Assembly: GCA_017354895.1 (NCBI GenBank)
Contig: CP071493.1
Location: forward strand, 7,192,001-7,256,000
Reading direction: 5' to 3'
DNA length: 64,000 bases
Origin: Podospora comata
Lineage: Eukaryota; Ascomycota; Sordariomycetes; Sordariales; Podosporaceae
Shown here: positions 44,601 to 55,557 of the stretch, piece after piece
Layout of the letters: every line of letters starts with the position of its first letter
Numbering within the stretch: position 1 is the stretch's first letter
Program-made: the position numbers and the translations under genes
Notes under the pieces: model-generated
Databases searched by the model: none
What the model saw: only the letters and a program-made list of their open reading frames with translations
What the model was told of the DNA's origin: nothing

Positions 44601-44640
44601 CGATGATCTTGACTCCGCAGTCGAGCCATCAACAGCATAA
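41610..44640 (+). CDS. NVJ2: NVJ2/TEX2-like SMP-LTD lipid-transfer protein with PH domain
   Basis: Nvj2/TEX2 proteins are ER membrane proteins that move lipids at contact sites between ER and other organelles. Exons 41610-42085 and 42153-44640 give 987 residues. A single N-terminal membrane anchor is visible (WLAYLLGGITFLPLVAAILF). A PH-like segment covers about residues 159-250 (HGHLMLFDDDEQLEVRHVVS). The SMP lipid-binding domain spans about 281-473 (TRWLNAMIGRIFLGIYKTKD, VEADMRYTGNFRLEVAATAR, WFSFQQAPKMEMTIEP, VLPFWDDTPFF). The order of anchor, PH and SMP is the family signature. The C-terminal half is disordered, rich in Ser and Pro, and ends in an acidic DDDDDDYSAWMEDPLPDDDL tail. The 67-nt intron splits the Arg codon before HGHLM. 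The symbol follows the yeast name by homology. Confidence 0.88.
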
Positions 44641-46968
44641 GTGAGAATATTGGTTTTCATAATAGGGTTTAGGGTTTCATTCTTCTCTTGTTCTTTTGTT
44701 CCTTGCGAAGGCGCAATAGCAGGCGTTTGCATGCTCTGCAGGATTGGCTGGATACATGCGGATATACCATTATGCCGGGTAGACACGGGGTGATTCGCTG
44801 TCACATTGGAAATGGTGTACGGCGTTCTTGATTTTTCTTTGGATCAAACATTTGAATTCACAACAGGAATGAAATACATCATCTTTCAACAGTTGTGTGT
44901 CCTGAGTGCTACGACCAGGTATGTCCCCTTCCGCATCACGCAATCTTCCCTCAATCTCGACGTGCGTCTTGACTTGCAGTATGATGGGGACGGGAGGCTA
45001 TGGTAATATCCTTGTACTGGAGTGTTGGGTTTACTCTACCCGGTCACTGGGATCGATGTTATTTGTCTTGATCTATGGCATGCATGCTGTGGCAGACGGT
45101 CAAGATTGTTGTGGAGTCGATCGAACAAGATTTGCGACGGAAACTGACGAACACCTTCTTTGTACACGCCTTGCTCTATCCTCGACTAACAGTCTATAGG
45201 GCATTTACCACGCCCAAGCGAGCTACGGATACTCTCCTGGAAAGAAGACGATGGAGGCACTTATTTCATCAGACAACTCCGCACCGTGGTCGTCAAGGGA
45301 CACCCACAGCAGAAGCACAATGTCACAACTGCACTATGATCGAATGCTCAGCTTTGGCAAGTTGCCCACGGCCTAGCATCGAGCTGCTCCTCGATCTGCA
45401 TTTCGTTCTGGCCAGTACCAGTTCGTGCCAAAGTCTTTGTGTGCTCGGGTTTCTACACAAATGACACCCGCGTGTGTGTTCTCAGCAACTGGTTACGAGT
45501 TGCCATATCAGTTTGCTGGGCGGATATAGCACGGAAGAGCAGACGGGACAAGGGCCCGGCACCAATATTTGCTCTTATTTATTTCCGCCCCTTTTACCCC
45601 TGACAATCACCATGATCAGCTCTTGCTTCCGCATAGACTATTTTTGTCGGCGTTCCTCGGCTCGACTGATGCTCTCTTTTTTCAAGATTGATAAAGTGGT
45701 TTTCGAGACCCACTCACACATCAAACGGTCGCGCATGAGTTCAGCATATAAACCCTCTCGGCCTTGGCCAACAAGATCGAGAGGGTCCCCACAGCTCAGG
45801 CTAAAAAGGAGGCTCAAGGCTGATATCATATAACTCACACAGCACAATCATGCCGCTCTATCCTGATTTTTCCTATTCACTGCCAACTATACCCACATAA
45901 ACAAGGATCGACAGCCTGGGAGATTGAACATATTGCGATGTGGGTCGACTGCACATCGACAGACTCAGCACATCGCTTTACAGGCATACCCGAGCAAGCG
46001 CGTCTGTCACGAGGGAGGGATTTATATGAGCCAAGGAGAGACCTCGATTTCTTTTGGGCATCATATAGCGTGCGTCTAGAGGGACTGTGAAAGTAGACGA
46101 ACTGGGACAGTGACGCTGAATGCTTCATCGGGAAGGAGACAAAAGGTGTGAAGGTTTCCATTTGGATGGATATAGGCGCCCCCCTGGTTATTAGTCGATA
46201 CTCGACCTTTACATCATGACATTTCTACGGGGTCATATACCTACCATACACCTTCACAGCCCGGTAGCTCGCACATTCAACCCGAGACCCGAGATGACCA
46301 CCGCCAAACCCCGCAATCCCATGATCGACCCGTCCTGCATCAACTGGCGAACAAGCTATCACAGCTCGCCCAGGATTCCGGATTCTAGCGTCCGGTTCGA
46401 AATGGGTGGCGTATGCAAAGTTGTCTCGCCCAGAAGAACCATTCTGTGGACAGTTGGGCTCCGTCAACCTCGCTACTACTTCGCTAGATGGTGAAAATCA
46501 GGAGACGATGCTTACTTGGGAACACGAAAGGAGACAATATGCCTTGACCCGACGGCAGTATACAGAAGGTTTGGTTCCGCCATATCAAGTGCCCCTCCCT
46601 GTAAGTATACAGACATGTTCAGGCTGCTTTTATTTTCCGATCATATGGATAGCTCCCCAGCGGCCCGACAAAAGCAGGGGCAGAAGCTCCCACAGTCATG
46701 CTTAACGATACAGCTCATCCTCCTCTCGGGTTAAGTCTGTTCCCATAACACGGTGCCAAACAAAGAGCCTCCTCCATCCTGGGTAGCATCGAAGGAAGAC
46801 TGCAATAACATGTGTTTTAGTTCATCCGGTGGTGCTATACAGTAGGTATGATTCCGGAGAAAAAGGACTTGATATTGCCAACAGGTTTGTCCTCATCCCC
46901 CACACGGTATCCAAAGATAGAAACCAGCTACTTCGTAGTCCGGGGTACATACATTCCGCTTGGAAGGA

Positions 46969-46977
46969 GATAAATAG
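46969..46977 (+). promoter_or_regulatory. TATA-like box upstream of the secreted cysteine-rich protein gene
   Basis: GATAAATAG lies about 100 bases before the start codon at 47074, a plausible place for a core promoter element. No transcription start evidence is available from sequence. Confidence 0.4.
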
Positions 46978-47016
46978 AAGAACCTCTGGGCTTTACCAAC
47001 GCCACCAAAGCTCTCT

Positions 47017-47017
<1 letters not shown>

Positions 47018-47063
<46 letters not shown>

Positions 47064-47073
47064 CATCATCATC
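47018..47073 (+). repeat. TCA/ATC trinucleotide microsatellite in the presumed 5' leader
   Basis: About eighteen TCA units, broken once by CC, end directly at the start codon of the secreted protein gene at 47074. Confidence 0.95.
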
Positions 47074-47709
47074 ATGAAGTTTACCACCGCCATCCTAGGC
47101 CTGGCCAGCCTCGTCAGTCTGGCGGCAGCTCAAGCTCCTGTCGCCTGCCCAACCGCAACCAAAACTATTCAGAACCGGGAATGCAACAAACGATGCCCTC
47201 TTTCCGACTGCGCTTTCTACTCCACTATCCGTCAGCCCTGCAACTGCCCAGCTGCAATCCCGACAGCCACTCTCATCGCCCCTTGCGCGGCCGACTGCCC
47301 GTATCAAGGCTGTGATATCATCTTCCGCACCAGCAGCCTCGCCTGCCCTACTCCTACTTCCACTCGCCGTGTCACCACCACCAGCACCCGGCGGACAACT
47401 TCTACCACCCCCACGAGGACCTCCGTCCCCATTCAGACCACCAGGGTCATCACCAGCGTTGTCACCCTTCCTCCCCGGATCACCACCACCAGCACCACGT
47501 CCACGATCCCCTGCCCGACTGTCACCAGGATCACCACGCCGGGCGACTGCCCTGTTATCCGATGCCCTGTGCCAACCTGCCAGGTCAGAACCACGCAGGT
47601 GGTGCCTTGCAACTGCCAGCCGAGGACTGTGCTTTGGGTTCAGGGATGCCCAACCGCTTGTGCTGATGGGTGCTTGACGAGGACGGAGACGGCGAGCATT
47701 GCTTGCTGA
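47074..47709 (+). CDS. Secreted cysteine-rich protein with duplicated ten-Cys module
   Basis: I do not recognise a named family. The single exon encodes 211 residues. The N-terminus MKFTTAILGLASLVSLAAA is a clear signal peptide, cleaved probably before QAP. Two cysteine-rich modules (about residues 24-91 and 144-211) flank a Thr/Arg/Ser-rich linker (about 92-143) that could be O-glycosylated. Each module has ten cysteines in the same order with nearly equal spacing, including CPT at the start, CPxxxC or close, PCNC in the middle, and a final (L/I)AC. The second module ends at the stop. No membrane anchor or GPI signal is seen. A wall-associated or secreted adhesive or effector-like protein is possible. 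The gene stands alone, with a trinucleotide repeat abutting its ATG. Confidence 0.82.
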   Translation: MKFTTAILGLASLVSLAAAQAPVACPTATKTIQNRECNKRCPLSDCAFYSTIRQPCNCPAAIPTATLIAPCAADCPYQGCDIIFRTSSLACPTPTSTRRVTTTSTRRTTSTTPTRTSVPIQTTRVITSVVTLPPRITTTSTTSTIPCPTVTRITTPGDCPVIRCPVPTCQVRTTQVVPCNCQPRTVLWVQGCPTACADGCLTRTETASIAC

Positions 47710-48512
47710 TCCTACCTTTTTCTTGTGTGCCTGGTTCTTCCTTCGTTTTCATCTTCATGGTCCTATTGTCAAAACTAGGGGTTAGTCTCTTGGGTGGTGT
47801 TGGTCTCACAACCATGATGTAAATAAATACTTCAGCTTGTTCAACCGATCTTCAGGAGCTCAATACATGAATAAATAACTTTCTTCACATTGATCCCTGC
47901 CACCTGCAAACGCCCAGCTCCCCCAACCCTCCCCAAGACCGAGACCAGAACAGTTCACTCCACATCACTCAACCAACGTTCTCGATCCGCTTCAGAACGA
48001 GTGGAGTAAACACTCAAACACCTTCCCGGGGAAGCTCAATGATCCGCGACGATAAGAGCAATGCGGGGGCCGCCAAGCCCAGAGGTCCCTGAAGCACAAG
48101 CCAGCTTTGGAGCTCCTGATTGGTGAATGCCCTCGACAGCTGTCCTGTGACATCATGCTGCAACGGCTATTCGTTGGCGACAGTTGACACGCCGGCGCCG
48201 CAAGGGGAAACAAAGACATTATCGGAGTCAGCCGATCACCTATTGACAGATATTCCGACTATTGATTTGTTTATCACCGGCAGCTCAGCCGTGCTGTGTG
48301 TGCGTTGTGTGTCAAGAAGCGGTGACTGTGTGACTGTTTCTTTTGCTGGCACAATATATCAAGCAGTCAATCCATTTTGTTTCTTCTCTGTCTCGAGCTC
48401 TTGATCTATCTTGCTCGCCTACTTTCTGCTTCATATACGAATCATTTTTGATACCCAATCTGTTTACTACAACCACCTGAGCTTGAAAAAGACTTTTGCT
48501 TCGACCTTCATC
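47710..48512. promoter_or_regulatory. Intergenic/promoter region upstream of ISN1
   Basis: These 803 bases hold the secreted-protein 3' end and the ISN1 promoter. A TATA-like ACAATATATC lies near 48350. No gene is seen. Confidence 0.45.
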
Positions 48513-49912
48513 ATGACGACCCGATACCGCGTTGAATGTGAGTTTGCTTGCTGTCCCTCGATGAAGACCGAGTGGGTGGAACTGACACCCACCACCCACC
48601 AGACGCCCTCAAAACTCACCGGCGCGATCAATTCATCGAATGGATCAAGGGCCTCCTCGCCGTCCCCTTCGTCCTCTACTCCCAACCCCACGGCGTCTTC
48701 GAATACCCCCCATCCTCGCCCGAGCTCGGCACCTCCCCTCCCGGCTCCCCGAACCCCATCCTCATCAAGGCCCGCGAGGAAGCCCACCGCCGCTACGCCG
48801 AAATCCTCCACGACGTCGAGCTCATGATTGACGACCACATTGCCCACCAAAACGACCCCGACAACCCCTTCCCCTCCAAGCTCAAACTCCTCGTCCCCTC
48901 CATCGGCCCGTTTTTCACCCGCCTTCCCCTAGAAGCAGCATTCAAATTCCAAGACCGCAAACGCTACATCTCCTCCCGCCGCTTCGTGTCTCCCTCCTTC
49001 AACGACGTCCGCCTGATCCTGAACTCAGCCCAGCTGATCTCGGTGACCTCCACCACACCCGGCAGCACCCTCCAGCTAGCCACATTTGACGGAGACGTGA
49101 CCCTCTACGACGACGGGCAATCCCTCGAGCCGACCTCCCCCGTCATCCCGCGGCTGCTGGACCTCCTCAGGAAAAACATCAAGATCGGCATCGTCACCGC
49201 GGCGGGCTACACCTCGGCAGACCGGTACTACGCCCGCCTCCATGGGCTGCTGGACAGCATCGCAACCTCGGTCGATCTGACCCCCGTCCAGAAACGCTCC
49301 GTGATCATCATGGGCGGCGAAGCCAACTACCTCTTCCAGTTCGACCCCGCCTCGGAGCACCTGCTCTCCCCCGTCCCGCGGTCAGAATGGCTCACGGCCG
49401 AGATGCTCCTCTGGGACGACCGGGACATCACCCAGCTTCTGGACATCGCCGAGGCGGCCCTGGCGGACTGCATCGAGACCCTCAACCTCCCCGCCGTGCT
49501 CATGAGAAAAGACCGCGCGGTGGGCATCATCCCCTCCTCCCCCCACATCCGCATCCCGCGCGAGTCGCTCGAGGAGACGGTTCTCTGCGTGCAAAAGATC
49601 CTCGAGCTGTCCTCGGCCGGGAGGAGCAAAAAGGTGCCGTTTTGCGCCTTCAACGGGGGCAACGACGTGTTTGTGGACATTGGGGACAAGAGCTGGGGCG
49701 TGACGGTCTGTCAGAGGTGGTTCAGGGATCCCGAGACGGGGAGGCCGATAAGGGGGGAGAACACGCTGCACGTGGGCGATCAGTTTCTCAGCGCGGGGGC
49801 CAACGATTTCAGGGCGAGGAGCGTGGGGACGACGGCTTGGATTGCGAGCCCGGCGGAGACGGTGGAGTTACTGGATGAGTTGGGGGAGCTGATGGGGAAG
49901 AAGATGTCTTAG
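48513..49912 (+). CDS. ISN1: IMP-specific 5'-nucleotidase 1
   Basis: Isn1 hydrolyses inosine monophosphate to inosine in purine salvage and nucleotide balance, in the cytosol. Exons 48513-48537 and 48603-49912 give 444 residues, close to the yeast enzyme. MTTRYRVEYALKTHRRDQFI begins the protein across the splice site. The HAD-like nucleophile motif is FDGDVTLY (D171, D173). IKIGIVTAAGYTSADRYYAR, VIIMGGEANYLFQ, FCAFNGGNDVFVDIGDKSWG and LHVGDQFLSAGANDF match the family. The first exon is only 25 nt, so the frame in exon 2 alone would miss the true N-terminus. It is convergent with the coiled-coil gene that follows. Confidence 0.95.
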
Positions 49913-51095
49913 GCCGGTGGTTGGCTTGGATCACTGGGTGGGGGGAGGGATGGTGATGATGATGATGATGATGATAATGATGATGCAGGATAGCAACGGA
50001 AGGGGAGTTGAAAGATGAAAGATGTGGTTTGGATAATTCAACAAACAAACAAACAGACACTTTTTCAATGCATATAATGATGAAGCTCACTTTATACATG
50101 TCATTATATGTGTACCAAACTGCTTTACTCTGTTCTATCTACCACACGACATGAAAGAAGACACATTTCACTTTACCTTCTTTTTTCTTTTTTTTTCTTT
50201 TTTTTTTCTTTTTTTCTTCTTTTTTTTGGACACAACCTACGTTTCTCCAACAAAACACACATCCTTGATCTCAATCTCAATCTCAACCTCATTTCAAATA
50301 TATATATATATATTTATATATACATATAGAAAAATAAAAAATTTAAACAAACGGATCTCAATAGTCATGTTTTTTTTTAAACCCACATGGGGTGATTCAT
50401 AAGGCAAGGTATATATATATAGGCGGAGGGGGTATTCGTCTCCTCTTCTTCTTCATCCTCCTCAACAAACAAAGCTAACACTCAACAGACAAAAGAGATA
50501 GTAAAAAAACAAAACAAAAAAAGGCGAAGGGGGGTAGGGGTATATTCTGCAAGAAAAAAACAAAAAACAAAAAAAAATCCAAATTCCATCAAAGACATCC
50601 TCCTGAAACAAGAGTTGTGATCAACAACTCCTTTATGCTAACATGCTATATTCCCGACCTTGCTCCCATGATGACCCATCCCTAATTCCCATAACAGAGA
50701 GGCCTTTTCCCCCCAATGCCAATGCGCGCATGCTGCCGAATCTTTTATGTGTGTATCTCTTGACTTCTCCCGCCCCCAATAAAAAAATCTATGTGATTGA
50801 TGCTTTCCCCCAATGTCTTGCATGCAGCTGATGTATATATGATACTTCTTCGTTTTTGTGTGTGCCCACCATCACCAGCCCGTTCCCGCTTCGAAAGTGG
50901 AAGAAATAAATGTTTGGAACAGTGGGGGCACGTGTTGCACAAAAGACACAAGAAAAAAGAACCCCGTATTAAAATAGGTACAGTGATGAATCATAGAAAT
51001 CGTAAACACACACACTTTCAGATCGTCAGGGTGGCGGGCAGAGAAGAAAAAAAAAGAAAAAACAAGAAAAAAAAAGGAGAAAAAAAAGGGGGTAT
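49913..51095. other. 3' intergenic region between ISN1 and the coiled-coil gene
   Basis: Low-complexity DNA dominates this convergent gap: a GAT microsatellite at about 49952-49984, T-rich runs at about 50180-50227, AT alternation at about 50300-50325, and A-rich runs at about 50500-50580 and 51045-51090. No gene is seen. Confidence 0.55.
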
Positions 51096-52910
51096 CTACC
51101 ACCGAGACGACCCAAACGGGGCTCCAAAATTGTTGCTCTTCTTGATCTTGAGCGGGATCTCAAAGTCCTCTTCGTCGTCACCACTCTTGGTGCTGCTGTT
51201 GTCCTTCTCGGTGGTGCTAGAGGCCTCGGATGTCTCAGACACGGAGGCGTCGGCCTGGGCCTCGGCCTCCTCGGACGAGTCGGCATCCTTGAGCACAGCC
51301 GGCAGGGAAGCCGCGCGGTCCTGAGCTACCTCCTCCAGCTTGTCGGACAATCTGCGGAAAAATATCTCGTCGTGGGCAGGCATGTTGCGCACCATCAACG
51401 GGCCTTTTAGACGGACGTCACCCTCGCTGGGCTCATAAACCTGCTCGGGGTGGTCATCCGCCGAGTCGGCATCGGTGAGCTGCTGTGCGATCTCGATAGC
51501 CTGCTGTTCCACCTGCACCGCCGCTTCAGTCTGGCCGAACGCACCGTCGGCCTGCTGAATGGTCGGCGTGCTTTCGCCGCTGCTTGTAGCGGTCGCAGCC
51601 CCGGATGATGCGACAGTGGTCAGAAGCGACAGGGAGTGACTGGGAGTGTGGCCGGCGTGCATCGTCAGACGGGCCGACTCATGGGCCGCCAAGACCTGCA
51701 ACGTCTCAGCCTTGGCCACGCGTGGTGCTTTGGCTTCGTCTGATGAGTTTTGTGGGGAAGAAGACCGGCTAGACGCATTCGAACCTTCGACCGATGGACC
51801 ATCTGTGAAGGTGGGCTTCTGAATGGCAGGCGCCTTGAGCGGAATTCCCTCCAGCTCTGGGATGATCTCCTGGATGTCGACAACCGGCACAGGGGTGCTG
51901 CCGTCGGTTTCGGATGCTGTGGCTGAGATGGGCGAAAGGCCGGAGCTTGGGATATGTCCAATGGAAATTCTCTCGGGGAGGGGTTCCAGAACATTCAATG
52001 CCGTTCGGAGCTGGGGAAGAGAGCTGTGCTTCAGTGCCGGGCCTGGCGATCCACCCAAGCTTGCCGGGTGGAAAACTGCAAGGTTCTTGGGGGCAGCGGG
52101 ACCGTTGCTTTGAGACGAGTGGGAGCTCTTCATGCTCTCTGGTGATGCTTCCCAAGCCGCGCCTCCACGCAAGCCACTCGCTGACGAGAAAGAGCCTTGG
52201 TCCGACAGGACGTTGCCGTTTCGTGGCGAGAGCATGTTGCCAGCACCGCCCAAAAGCTGATTCTGCAGGTGTTCGATTTGCTTGAGGAGGAGCGCCCTCT
52301 CCGTTTCCCACTCGGCGCGCTCCTCCTCCATCAATGCGCGCTCCTCCTTGTAGACCTCCTCTGCGCGTTCGCGGTTGGCCTCCATATACTTTCGCTCAGC
52401 TTCCCAAGCCTCTCGTATCCGTCCGTTCTGGGTGAGGAGTCGTCGAATCATGGAGGCTTGAGAGGCGCTGCTGTTGGAATCTGAAAGGGAGCGCGGGTGG
52501 CCACCGGGGCCGTTAAAGCTCAGTCCATGGATGGAGCCGCCGGTGGAATCCTGGCTGGACCGGGAGTTGTTTTCTTGGCCAGCTGGCGATGCTGTGCTGT
52601 GTCGCGCCTGTGGTGGGACGCTGCTGGATCGGTACTGGTCGTTCAAGATGTGCGGTGACAGGAACGACTGCTGGTGTGGACCAGGACCTCGAACACCTGG
52701 CGACAGCGGTGAATAGACGTGTGCTTTTAGGTTGCCGTGTATCCTCTGGTCGAAGTAACCGGGAGCACCTCGAGGCAGCGTCAAGGGCGATATGATGGTG
52801 GAAGAGGTATCGCTGGAGAGGGTGGTGGGAAAAGACTGGCGCACATCGGATTCCACGGCGCCAGAGGGCCAAAAGGCATCCGAGGGAAGTTTTGTTGCCA
52901 AAGTGGCCAT
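51096..52910 (-). CDS. Uncharacterised disordered protein with coiled coil
   Basis: I do not recognise a family. A single exon from 52910 encodes about 604 residues starting MATLATKLPSDAFWPSG. The frame is open upstream to 53015, but that part is low-complexity and hydrophobic and looks like leader DNA. Most of the protein is Ser/Pro/Ala-rich and probably unstructured. One strong coiled coil of about 60 residues lies near nt 52255-52450 (REAWEAERKYMEANRERAEE, ERALLLKQIEHLQNQLL). The C-terminus is acidic then ends in a distinct EIPLKIKKSNNFGAPFGSSR W tail that may be conserved. A second structured patch is GPLMVRNMPAHDEIFFRRLS. A scaffold or polarity role is possible, but nothing in the sequence proves it. 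Confidence 0.72.
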   Translation of the reverse strand: MATLATKLPSDAFWPSGAVESDVRQSFPTTLSSDTSSTIISPLTLPRGAPGYFDQRIHGNLKAHVYSPLSPGVRGPGPHQQSFLSPHILNDQYRSSSVPPQARHSTASPAGQENNSRSSQDSTGGSIHGLSFNGPGGHPRSLSDSNSSASQASMIRRLLTQNGRIREAWEAERKYMEANRERAEEVYKEERALMEEERAEWETERALLLKQIEHLQNQLLGGAGNMLSPRNGNVLSDQGSFSSASGLRGGAAWEASPESMKSSHSSQSNGPAAPKNLAVFHPASLGGSPGPALKHSSLPQLRTALNVLEPLPERISIGHIPSSGLSPISATASETDGSTPVPVVDIQEIIPELEGIPLKAPAIQKPTFTDGPSVEGSNASSRSSSPQNSSDEAKAPRVAKAETLQVLAAHESARLTMHAGHTPSHSLSLLTTVASSGAATATSSGESTPTIQQADGAFGQTEAAVQVEQQAIEIAQQLTDADSADDHPEQVYEPSEGDVRLKGPLMVRNMPAHDEIFFRRLSDKLEEVAQDRAASLPAVLKDADSSEEAEAQADASVSETSEASSTTEKDNSSTKSGDDEEDFEIPLKIKKSNNFGAPFGSSRW

Positions 52911-53164
52911 GGTTGCTATCCGGATTCGGGTTTTTTTTCTTCGTAGGTGCGCAGGCAGTTGACGGGTTGGTGAAGATAAATAAAAATAAAAAAATAAAAA
53001 ATAAAAAGGGCACAATGGATAGTCACCAAAGGGTCCAGAATTGGCAAGGGGGCTCGCGGCTCTTTCTACTATGGGGTTGATGTCATCCCACGATCTAGGT
53101 TCAGACGGTTGTGTACACCTCGGCTAGGAACTGGGCTAAGGGCCGTTTTGGATCCTCAGATGAT

Positions 53165-53197
<33 letters not shown>

Positions 53198-55557
53198 GAC
53201 TTTTGTGACCTGTTGGCAGCGGGCGCGGCGTGGTTGGCAGGAGTGGAGTTGCGACTGCGACAAGTCGGCATGTGCTGTGGTGCAACTGGGGCATAAGGTT
53301 CCGGTCGAAGGGACGAGCGTGCCACGAGGCCCGAGAAGCTGGATACTTGGACGACTAAGATGTGGGTTTGGGGGCTTTGTTGGTTTGGTGTGTTGTCGAG
53401 AGAACAGCAGGCGGTCGAAACAGCTGGACGGAAACAGCGGGACCGTCGAGTCGAGGGACAGAGAAGAGTGTCTGCCAGGGGCCAGCAGAAAGATGGGAAT
53501 GTTTGCGGCACGGGGACATGGAGTTTTGAAGAAGGGACGTGGCAGGGTAGGCAGCCTTGTTCAGGTGCTTGGGGGGGAAGCACTCCCTGTCTGCCAGCAA
53601 CCAGCTGAGAGGGTTGTGACGAAACACGCGATCAGAACAGTGGGCCCTCCCGGCGGCATCTGCGGGTCGCATTCCCATTCAGCGGGGAGCGGCACTGCAA
53701 CACAGAACCCTCAGCATATTTCCCTTCGCGCCCCCCCACGGCCCATCAGCCGGTTGGCCCAAGCGAAACCACGAGCGCTGCCTTCCAGTTTTGGTTTGTC
53801 GTTGTGTTTCGTACAAGTATGTTTATTTTCTATCGCGGATGCTACTCCTTGTCAACAACAGAACAGCGTCTACCAGCCCAAAGACCGGCCTCTGCCCGGC
53901 CATCCTTGACACTTTGCGGTGGCTTTTGTGGGGACGGGCGGCAGTTGGCCAGTTCAGCCAAGTAGTGGAAACGCTTCCCATCTGCAAAGGTCAAAGCAGA
54001 GCATCACCGCCATCGACCTGGCTGACTGATGTCGGATAGAGAGTCTCTCTGACTCTTGCCCTGTAGAGTCAACCGGGGGCTTGGGAGGGAAAGAAGCTGC
54101 TTGTGGATGTGTTGGCACCACACAACGAAACCCCTCGGTACAAACCGCCCCGGCAGTCAGCAAGGGTCCAGCGACACTTTTTCTGGCCTTTGCAGCCGTT
54201 CCTGACAGCTGCAACCCCAACCCGGCTTCGGGAGGCTTCATTGGCTGCCCTGCTTTGTTTCAACCCCCGATGTTGCTCTGTCCAATGCCTGGGTTTCGGT
54301 CCGAAGCCGGCCCATCAAAGCACCCAAACAAAGACATCGGGAGCTAATCCAAACATTTCCAAGTAGAAACAGAGAACAAACATCGTTTCTCTATCATCAA
54401 ACCCTGGTTCCCCCGAGATGGTGCTAGCGCAAGCAAAACCCCCGAAAGAGAAAAAGACCCCTGGGACGGCCGGGGTTTGATGCGGGGAGCGGCCCGCGGA
54501 CGCCCAGTGGGATGATCTGGCCAATCACACGCTCAAACAGCCATCTTTGCCGGATCTGATTGGCCACAGCAGGTCCCCATTCACATGTTGTGCATCTTTT
54601 CTCTGTTCTGTCATGCGGGGGTTCGATGCACCTTTTCAATAAATTCATGGTCACGAGGAGGGTTTATGAGCAGACTCCCACGACTCGCAGACCGTCAATT
54701 TGCCCTTCCCCGTGTTCTCCCCCGTGTCTTCCGCCGTGTTTTCTCCGCATTTTGGGCAGCTCGAGAAATCGAGATGGCGTGCGTGAGTGCTGTGGGTGGT
54801 TGTTGGTGGGTGGTTGTTTGTGGGTGAGGGGAACCAAAAATGGGGTTGCATCAACCAACAGATGCCGTGCGTTTTTGGGGTCTTGCCCCCGACAATGAGA
54901 ATGGAAGCGGAAGGGTCTAGGACCCCTAGGGAAGCTGTCAGTCCAGGACCCTGGGGAAACTGTCAGCCTAAGGCCGGAACCCGGACCGGAGTGTTTTCTG
55001 CTCCCGAGCAGGTGCCACGCAGGTGTTGATCGTTATCCAGTTTATCAAGTTGCCAAATCAACCAAGCTCAGCCCGCCACCGGTTTGGACTTGGCTGCGGA
55101 CTACGGCTGCGCCACTGCATGCTCTCTCTGAGGGAGAACAAGTACCACAGTAGATGCTGTGGGTTGTCTGGCTACGGATGGAGGAAGAACTGCAAATGAA
55201 TGTGGACAGGGAAACAGGACAGAAGGCGAGGGAAGAACTAGACGTCGGGCCATCAAACATGAGCCTTCCAAGATCAGCCACGGGATCTCAAAACAAGCAC
55301 AAAAGCACTGTCAGACTCGAAATAGGCATCGAAAGCGGACAGCGAGAGGCATTCTGATCAGAAAAGAAGAGGCCCAGATTATTTTTCCCACGCAACCATC
55401 CAGAGCCCATACCGTTCCGATTCCGACCCAAATATCCCATCCATCATTAGCCCAGGATCCCATTATGTCTCGTCAACAGCTCATTCCACCCAAACCCCCC
55501 AAAGTCCTCCCAAAGTCCTCCCAAAATCCTCTCAGAGCCCGCCCGAAGCCAACCGCC
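52911..55557. other. 2.6-kb intergenic region upstream of the coiled-coil gene
   Basis: The left end is the presumed leader and promoter of the coiled-coil gene, with AT-rich DNA at about 52975-53005. A GCT microsatellite lies at 53167-53196. Frames on both strands around 53100-53900 include poly-Leu or poly-Ser from that repeat and are not credible proteins. CCTCCCAAAGT-type short repeats sit near 55500-55530, just past the next gene's stop. Confidence 0.5.
53167..53196. repeat. GCT trinucleotide microsatellite (10 units)
   Basis: About ten head-to-tail GCT units in non-coding DNA upstream of the coiled-coil gene. Confidence 0.95.

Larger units (their letters stand above)
44641..47073. other. 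2.4-kb intergenic region upstream of the secreted protein gene
   Basis: A telomere-like GGGTTTAGGGTTT lies near 44663-44677, just past the NVJ2-like stop. The remainder shows only short frames without family resemblance on either strand. The right end carries the TATA-like box and TCA microsatellite described separately. Confidence 0.5.

Noticed and set aside
53109-53909. 266-aa plus-strand frame with a poly-Cys run
   Set aside because: The run comes from the GCT microsatellite read in another frame; no motif or homologue is recognisable.
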